Source of the DNA: JAQBZY01 sp038117205
GTDB lineage: Bacteria; Pseudomonadota; Alphaproteobacteria; Rhodospirillales; Casp-alpha2
Length of the DNA stretch: 10,086 bases
Direction of reading: 5' to 3'
Assembly: GCA_038117205.1 (NCBI GenBank)
Contig: JAYOFL010000084.1
Span: 1 to 10,086 of the forward strand
Below, in pieces: positions 6,742 to 10,086 of this stretch. The translations under genes and the position numbers were made by a program. Every line of letters begins with the position of its first letter. The stretch's first letter is position 1. The notes below the pieces were generated by a model. The model saw only the letters and a list, made by a program, of their open reading frames with translations. It made no database searches and had not been told where the DNA came from.

Positions 6742-8547
6742 TTGGCGATTACGCAATTCGAGGTCCAAGTCCAGCAGGGCTCGCGTTGGAGCATCCATGC
6801 GCAATTCGGTCCCTTCCAGAAGGAAGCGGCGATCGAGGAAGCCAAGGGGCTCGAGCGCATGCCGGGAATCGGCGGCGTAAAGGTCATCCGTGAGGTCTAC
6901 GACGCCGAGCGCGGCTCGTCCCAGGAATTCGTCATTTACAAGAGCGCCAGCGTCAAGGCCCTCGACAAGCACGAAACCGACCAAAGCGACGGCAAGAAGG
7001 GGGCCCCCGCCGCTGCCGCCAAGAGCAGTTGGATGGAGGACGACGGCGCCGACGAGCCCGCCGCCGGCGGCAAGGCCGCCGCCATCCCCGCGGGCAAACC
7101 GAGCAGCGGCGGCGGAAAGAAAAAGAAAAAGGAGACGACGCTGACCGGCGTCATCGTCAAGCTGCTGCTGGTGGCGCTGATCAGTCTCACGATTGCCGGT
7201 TTCTTCACGTTCCCGACGTCGAGCCTGATCGGCGGCAAGTCGCTGTTCGGCATCCGCATGGTCGGCAACGCCGAGGTGAACGTGCTCTTCATCGTCTTCA
7301 TCGGCACGTTCCTGCTGAGCGCGCTCATGATGGCGACCAGCCTGCTCAGCAAGGAGAACCTCAAGGAGCGTCAGCCGCGCCCGATGCACGCCGCGCAGCC
7401 GGCGCCCAAGAAAGTCACCAAGGTCAAGAAGAAGAAGCGGCGCCACAAGGATCTGCAGCCGAAGTCGCGCGACAACGACGACGACGCGCCGTCGTCCAAG
7501 AGCAGCGCCGACCAGGACACCAACGACCGCCTGCGGAAGGACCTCGGCGGCGGCGACATGGGAGACGGCGACCTCGGCGGCGGCGACAAGATTTCCGACG
7601 CCGCGCCGCAGGCGGCGTTGTCGCCGCAGGAAGAGAAGCAGAAGGCCTTTCTCATGAAGGCCCTCGGCAAGGCCCTCGAAGGCAGCCAGGCCAACAAGCA
7701 GAAACTCGACAACTTCAACAAGTTCGGCGTCAACCTGTGGGTTGCCGGCGCGGCCGAGGCGCTGGTGCAGAAGCGCGGCATCAGCGAGGAAGGCGCGGGC
7801 AAGATCCTCGCCGACAGCGTGCAGGTGCTGGGCTACAAGAAGTCGCACGCGCAGAATTTCGCGACCAAGTACGAGGAATACCTGCTGCAGGACGCCCGCT
7901 ACATGCAGATGTTCCAGGCCGGCCGCAATGCCATGAACACCTACATGGCGGACGAAGGGCACATCGCGCGTCACCTCGACGTGGCGCTCGGCGAATGGAA
8001 CAAGCCGAAGCAGAAGGAAGAGCAGCCGCGCGTCATCACGGTGCTCTTCACCGACATCGCCGGCTCCACCGCCATGACGCAGAAACTCGGCGACGCCGGC
8101 GCGCAGGAAGTGGTGCGCACGCACAACCGGGTCGTGCGCGAGGCGCTGACCATGTACCGGGGCCGCGAGGTGAAGCACACCGGCGACGGCATCATGGCGT
8201 CGTTCGAGCAGGCGTCCGACGCCGTCGAAGCGGCGATCATGATGCAGCGGGGCGCCGACTCGAACAACACGTCGAACCCGAACCTGCCCTTGCACCTGAA
8301 GATCGGCATCAATTCCGGCGAGCCGATCCAGGAGGACAACGACCTGTTCGGCTCGACCGTGCAGATGTCGGCGCGCATCGTCGACAAGGCCAAGGCGGAT
8401 CAGATCTTCGTCTCGGAAGTGGTGAAGGGCATCTGCTCGGGCAAAAGCTACCGCTTCTCCAACGCGGGCGGCTTCGAGATGAAGGGCTTCGACGGCCCGA
8501 TCACGCTCTGGGAAGTCGACTGGCGCCGCGCCGCCGCCGCCGAATAG
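6742..8547 (+). CDS. Membrane-anchored class III adenylate cyclase with unusual accessory domains
   Basis: This 601-residue protein should make cAMP from ATP at the inner membrane. TTG 6742 is chosen because GGAG (6731-6734) sits seven bases upstream; the frame is open back to ATG 6589, but that stretch reads as Arg-rich non-protein sequence and has no ribosome site. Residues 1-68 form a small unrecognised alpha/beta-like module, then a Lys/Ala linker with KKKKK (126-130). Two membrane helices (about 134-157 and 178-202) form a hairpin. After KKVTKVKKKKRRHK (223-236) come an Asp/Gly linker and an unrecognised helical module (about 295-420). The class III catalytic domain covers 428-601: metal aspartates D438 (FTDIAGST) and D482 (HTGDG), ATP-selecting K478 and D534, and transition-state R545. 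The other transition-state position, normally Asn, is Gln (Q541). Basic clusters on both sides place both ends in the cytoplasm. As a class III cyclase it should act as a dimer; its signal is unknown. Confidence 0.9.
   Translation: MAITQFEVQVQQGSRWSIHAQFGPFQKEAAIEEAKGLERMPGIGGVKVIREVYDAERGSSQEFVIYKSASVKALDKHETDQSDGKKGAPAAAAKSSWMEDDGADEPAAGGKAAAIPAGKPSSGGGKKKKKETTLTGVIVKLLLVALISLTIAGFFTFPTSSLIGGKSLFGIRMVGNAEVNVLFIVFIGTFLLSALMMATSLLSKENLKERQPRPMHAAQPAPKKVTKVKKKKRRHKDLQPKSRDNDDDAPSSKSSADQDTNDRLRKDLGGGDMGDGDLGGGDKISDAAPQAALSPQEEKQKAFLMKALGKALEGSQANKQKLDNFNKFGVNLWVAGAAEALVQKRGISEEGAGKILADSVQVLGYKKSHAQNFATKYEEYLLQDARYMQMFQAGRNAMNTYMADEGHIARHLDVALGEWNKPKQKEEQPRVITVLFTDIAGSTAMTQKLGDAGAQEVVRTHNRVVREALTMYRGREVKHTGDGIMASFEQASDAVEAAIMMQRGADSNNTSNPNLPLHLKIGINSGEPIQEDNDLFGSTVQMSARIVDKAKADQIFVSEVVKGICSGKSYRFSNAGGFEMKGFDGPITLWEVDWRRAAAAE
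7540..7588 (+). repeat. In-frame 19-bp direct repeat in the cyclase linker
   Basis: The 19 bases at 7540-7558 recur exactly at 7570-7588 (period 30), each coding DLGGGD within an Asp/Gly linker of the cyclase (residues 267-282). It could change length by slippage while keeping the frame. It is probably a flexible spacer. Confidence 0.6.
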
Positions 8548-8566
8548 CCTGAAATCAATGACTTAA

Positions 8567-8588
8567 CGGCCGAAAAAATTTCCGGCCG
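8567..8588 (+). terminator. Weak terminator candidate after the cyclase gene
   Basis: CGGCCG at 8567-8572 and CGGCCG at 8583-8588 can pair, with a possible inner AAA/TTT stem and a one-base bulge. It lies 19 bases after the cyclase stop. There is no T-tract after it, so termination may be inefficient, and read-through into the heat-shock leader is possible. Confidence 0.35.
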
Positions 8589-8592
8589 CCCC

Positions 8593-8620
8593 CTTGCGGC
8601 GCGTTCGCACGGGACTAAAT
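8593..8620 (+). promoter_or_regulatory. Possible RpoH (heat-shock) promoter of the hsp20 gene
   Basis: CTTGCGG (8593-8599) followed 15 bases later by CTAAAT (8615-8620) resembles alphaproteobacterial RpoH promoters, which keep CTTG in the -35 box and a CYTAT-like -10 box. The -35 core matches, while the -10 differs at its fourth base. Initiation would fall near 8627, just ahead of the first hairpin of the thermometer leader, which supports the placement. A weak housekeeping promoter is the alternative. Confidence 0.4.
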
Positions 8621-8632
8621 CAGTTGCGAGAA

Positions 8633-8749
8633 GGCGGATGCCATTGTGGGTCCGCCACGTTAACGGGGCCCGGTCCGGGACCGTCGGACATGTCCGGTCG
8701 CTTCGCCGCCGGGCCGCAAACGATCAAATCGCTCAAAGGAGGATTTGCC
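8633..8749 (+). promoter_or_regulatory. ROSE-like RNA thermometer in the hsp20 leader
   Basis: The final hairpin has the ROSE hallmark. Bases 8725-8733 contain TCGCT, matching the conserved U(U/C)GCU motif, and pair with 8740-8747: six pairs (8725-8730 with 8742-8747), a bulged G8731, then C8732-G8741 and U8733-A8740, with the loop at 8734-8739. The paired bases bury most of the Shine-Dalgarno AGGAGG (8737-8742), seven bases before ATG 8750. Upstream are a hairpin GGCGGA/TCCGCC (8633-8638 with 8651-8656) and a longer stem GGCCCGG/CCGGGCC (8667-8673 with 8709-8715) enclosing GACCG/CGGTC (8679-8683 with 8695-8699), matching the multi-hairpin ROSE layout. In known ROSE elements heat opens the last hairpin and lets ribosomes load. 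The downstream gene is an Hsp20, the usual ROSE target. The folding was done by eye. Confidence 0.8.
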
Positions 8750-9205
8750 ATGCGCACGATCGATTTCTCTCCCCTCTTCCGCCATTCCGTCGGCTTCGAC
8801 CGCATGCAGCGCCTGTTGGACGCCGCCGGTCAGATGGACGCCGGCAACGGATATCCGCCCTACAACATCGAACAGACCGGTGAGGACGGCTACGCCGTGA
8901 CCCTCGCCGTCGCCGGTTTCGCGCCGGAGAACCTCGACATCACGCTGACCGACAAGACCCTCGTCATTTCCGGCAAGCTGAACGAGGACGGCGTCGAGCG
9001 CACGTATCTGCACCGCGGCATCGCCGGCCGGGCCTTCGAGCGCCGCTTCGAACTCGCCGATCACATCGAGGTGGCCGGCGCGGAGCTCGAAAACGGTCTC
9101 CTTCGCGTGACCTTGGAGCGCCGCATTCCGGAAAGCCAGAAGCCCCGCAAGATTTCCATCGCGGCTTCGGAAGACACCAAGAAGATCGAACAGAAGGCCG
9201 CCTGA
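8750..9205 (+). CDS. Small heat-shock protein, Hsp20/IbpA class
   Basis: This 151-residue cytoplasmic chaperone should hold unfolding proteins in a refoldable state for DnaK and ClpB. The N-terminus, with SPLFRHSVGFDRM (7-19), follows the IbpA/class A pattern. The alpha-crystallin domain covers about residues 38-127, with AELENGLLRVTL (111-122) at its end. The C-terminal tail has RKISI (133-137), whose I-x-I docks on neighbouring subunits during oligomer assembly. ATG 8750 has an almost perfect AAAGGAGG seven bases upstream. The frame is open back to 8594, but that stretch is the structured leader, not protein. Such a strong ribosome site would give high output unless masked, which is what the ROSE-like hairpin does. 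A convergent thioesterase gene follows after 42 bases. Family and control are both well supported. Confidence 0.95.
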   Translation: MRTIDFSPLFRHSVGFDRMQRLLDAAGQMDAGNGYPPYNIEQTGEDGYAVTLAVAGFAPENLDITLTDKTLVISGKLNEDGVERTYLHRGIAGRAFERRFELADHIEVAGAELENGLLRVTLERRIPESQKPRKISIAASEDTKKIEQKAA

Positions 9206-9234
9206 TCCAGGCCCCGGCCTCGTCAGACGAAACA

Positions 9235-9263
9235 GGGCGCGTCCGGCTCAGCCGGGCGCGCTC
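9235..9263. terminator. Hairpin at the convergent junction, possible two-way terminator
   Basis: Bases 9235-9247 pair with 9251-9263 through 13 positions, with only G-T wobbles at two, around the loop TCA at 9248-9250, which is the stop codon of the minus-strand thioesterase. On the plus strand ATCTTATTGGTTT follows, and on the minus strand TGTTTCGTCT follows. Both are imperfect T-rich tails, so it may stop transcripts from both sides. The right arm is also thioesterase coding sequence. Confidence 0.5.
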
Positions 9264-9694
9264 ATCTTATTGGTTTCGATGATGTCGCGGATGTGCGCCG
9301 GGATTTGCGCCGACTTGTGGCTGTCGCGGTCGATGAAGACGTGCACGAAATGTCCGGTCGACGCCGGCGCCGGATCGGACTTGCCGAACAGGCCGATCTC
9401 GTAGGTGACGCTGGTGCCGCCGATGCGCTGGACGCCGAGCCCCGCCGTCACCGTTTCCGGGAACGACAGCGGCCGGTGAAACCGGCAGAGCGATTCGACG
9501 ACCAGCGGATACGACTGATCCACGTTCCAGTCGATCTTCAAGACATTGAGCGTGAAGTGAACGACCACCGTTTCGATGCAGCGGTTGTAGACCACGTTGT
9601 TGAGGTGGCCGAGCATGTCGTTGTCGCCCCAACGGGTCGGGATTTCGATGGAGAACGGAAAGTCCCCGATCCGCCGCTTCAGATAGTCCGTCAT
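9248..9694 (-). CDS. Acyl-CoA thioesterase, hotdog fold (YbgC/4HBT type)
   Basis: This 148-residue enzyme should split an acyl- or aroyl-CoA into acid and CoA. The N-terminal motif TRWGDNDMLGHLNNVVY (20-36) is the active-site region of the 4-hydroxybenzoyl-CoA thioesterase branch; by analogy D26 is the catalytic acid (D24 is also acidic). The rest follows the single hotdog domain: RFHRPLSFPETVTAGLGV, then TSVTYEIGLFG, then the GHFVHVFIDRDSHKSAQIP strand. ATG at 9694-9692 is chosen because AAGGGAG (9708-9702) lies seven bases upstream and the conserved motif follows soon after. The frame stays open further upstream only because it shadows the preceding gene. The start overlaps the previous stop by four bases (ATGA), so the two thioesterases are translationally coupled. 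The substrate cannot be read from sequence. Confidence 0.9.
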   Translation of the reverse strand: MTDYLKRRIGDFPFSIEIPTRWGDNDMLGHLNNVVYNRCIETVVVHFTLNVLKIDWNVDQSYPLVVESLCRFHRPLSFPETVTAGLGVQRIGGTSVTYEIGLFGKSDPAPASTGHFVHVFIDRDSHKSAQIPAHIRDIIETNKMSAPG

Positions 9695-10086
9695 GCGGCG
9701 TCTCCCTTCGGCGCCACCGTTATGGACTGCAACGCGCCCCGGATCGGGGCCGGAATGGCGAGCGGCTTGTTGCTCTCGCGGTCGACGAAAACGTGCACGA
9801 AGTGGCCCCAGGCGGACACTTCGTCCTCGTCCCCTTTGAAGATGCCGACCTCGTAGCGGACGCTGGAATTGCCGAGATGGCCGACGCGGAGACCGGCATG
9901 CACCATATCCGGATAGGCGATGGAGCTGCGGTAGCGGCACTGGCTTTCGACGACGACGCCGATCTTGTCGGCGTGATGAATGTCGAGCCCGCCCTTTTCG
10001 ATCAGGAACATGTTCACGACGGTATCGAAATAGGAATAGTAGGTGACGTTGTTGACGTGACCGTACAGGTCGTTGTCCATCCAGCG
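9691..10086 (-). CDS. Acyl-CoA thioesterase, hotdog fold, 5' end cut off
   Basis: The frame runs off the window edge: the last bases code RW directly before MDNDLYGHVNN, so the ATG at 10080 is internal to the active-site motif and not the start. About 131 residues are visible, so only some 10-25 N-terminal residues should be missing. RWMDNDLYGHVNNVTYY carries the catalytic aspartate of the 4HBT/YbgC branch. YRSSIAYPDMVHAGLRVG, SSVRYEVGIFKG and GHFVHVFVDRESNKPLAIP match the downstream paralogue segment by segment, so the two are tandem duplicates that have diverged clearly (for example FDTVVNMFL against IETVVVHFT). They could act as partners in a mixed oligomer or on different acyl-CoAs. The promoter lies outside the window. 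Confidence 0.9.
   Translation of the reverse strand, partial: RWMDNDLYGHVNNVTYYSYFDTVVNMFLIEKGGLDIHHADKIGVVVESQCRYRSSIAYPDMVHAGLRVGHLGNSSVRYEVGIFKGDEDEVSAWGHFVHVFVDRESNKPLAIPAPIRGALQSITVAPKGDAA

Noticed and set aside
6127..8295. Very long open frame (722 codons) on the minus strand
   Set aside because: It lies opposite the cyclase, rpmE and the end of the MFS gene and runs through the rpmE terminator. Its Arg/His/Val-rich composition is that of a GC-rich shadow frame.
8526..8542. GCC/CCG triplet run at the cyclase 3' end, as a phase-variable repeat
   Set aside because: It is short, imperfect and codes a terminal Ala run, which is common in GC-rich genes. The similar run near base 10 codes the Pro/Ala linker.
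8594..8749. N-terminal extension of the Hsp20 protein
   Set aside because: The stretch is the structured leader. The IbpA-type N-terminus begins at ATG 8750 behind AAAGGAGG.
9695..9940. N-terminal extension of the downstream thioesterase
   Set aside because: It overlaps the coding sequence of the upstream thioesterase in another frame and is Arg-rich; the ATGA start with AAGGGAG fits the family length.
1..10086. tRNA, rRNA, CRISPR array, insertion sequence or attachment site
   Set aside because: No cloverleaf, regular spaced repeat, transposase-like frame or terminal inverted repeats were seen in either strand.

Overview
The window is a GC-rich stretch with dense coding, short gaps and third-position G/C bias. 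The gene content points to an alphaproteobacterium, probably Rhodospirillales-like, though no marker here fixes the genus: a cysteine-free L31, an Hsp20 gene behind a ROSE-type RNA thermometer, a class III cyclase with a TVQxxAR-type motif, and a MotA/MotB-like pair with a GHTD peptidoglycan-binding domain. No mobile element, tRNA, rRNA or CRISPR array was seen.

Region 1 (1-4956, + strand) looks like a cell-envelope gene cluster. It holds the 3' end of an OmpA-like protein, a MotA/ExbB-like four-helix channel subunit, a MotB-like partner with a single membrane helix, a very long proline-free coiled coil and a C-terminal OmpA domain, and a five-helix LtaS/OpgB-type phosphoglycerol transferase. 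The channel pair should use an ion gradient to do work on peptidoglycan. It resembles the motor halves of Mot, Tol and Zorya, but no flagellar or Zorya effector gene lies in the window. The channel and partner genes meet at an ATGA overlap that opens a seven-codon minicistron ending directly on the partner's ATG.

Region 2 (5030-6565, + strand) has a Tet-family MFS efflux protein, then rpmE (ribosomal protein L31). rpmE has its own near-consensus promoter overlapping the MFS stop codon, and a strong intrinsic terminator follows it.

Region 3 (6566-9263, + strand) has a membrane-anchored class III adenylate cyclase that probably starts at a TTG with a good ribosome binding site. An uncharacterised N-terminal module and an uncharacterised helical middle module flank its membrane hairpin. 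A small heat-shock protein follows. Its roughly 120-nt leader ends in a ROSE-like hairpin that buries the Shine-Dalgarno sequence, and a possible RpoH-type promoter lies upstream, so it appears to have two layers of heat control.

Region 4 (9248-10086, - strand) has two tandem hotdog-fold acyl-CoA thioesterases overlapping by ATGA, the upstream one cut by the window edge. They converge on the heat-shock gene, and a GC-rich hairpin at the junction could terminate transcription from both sides.
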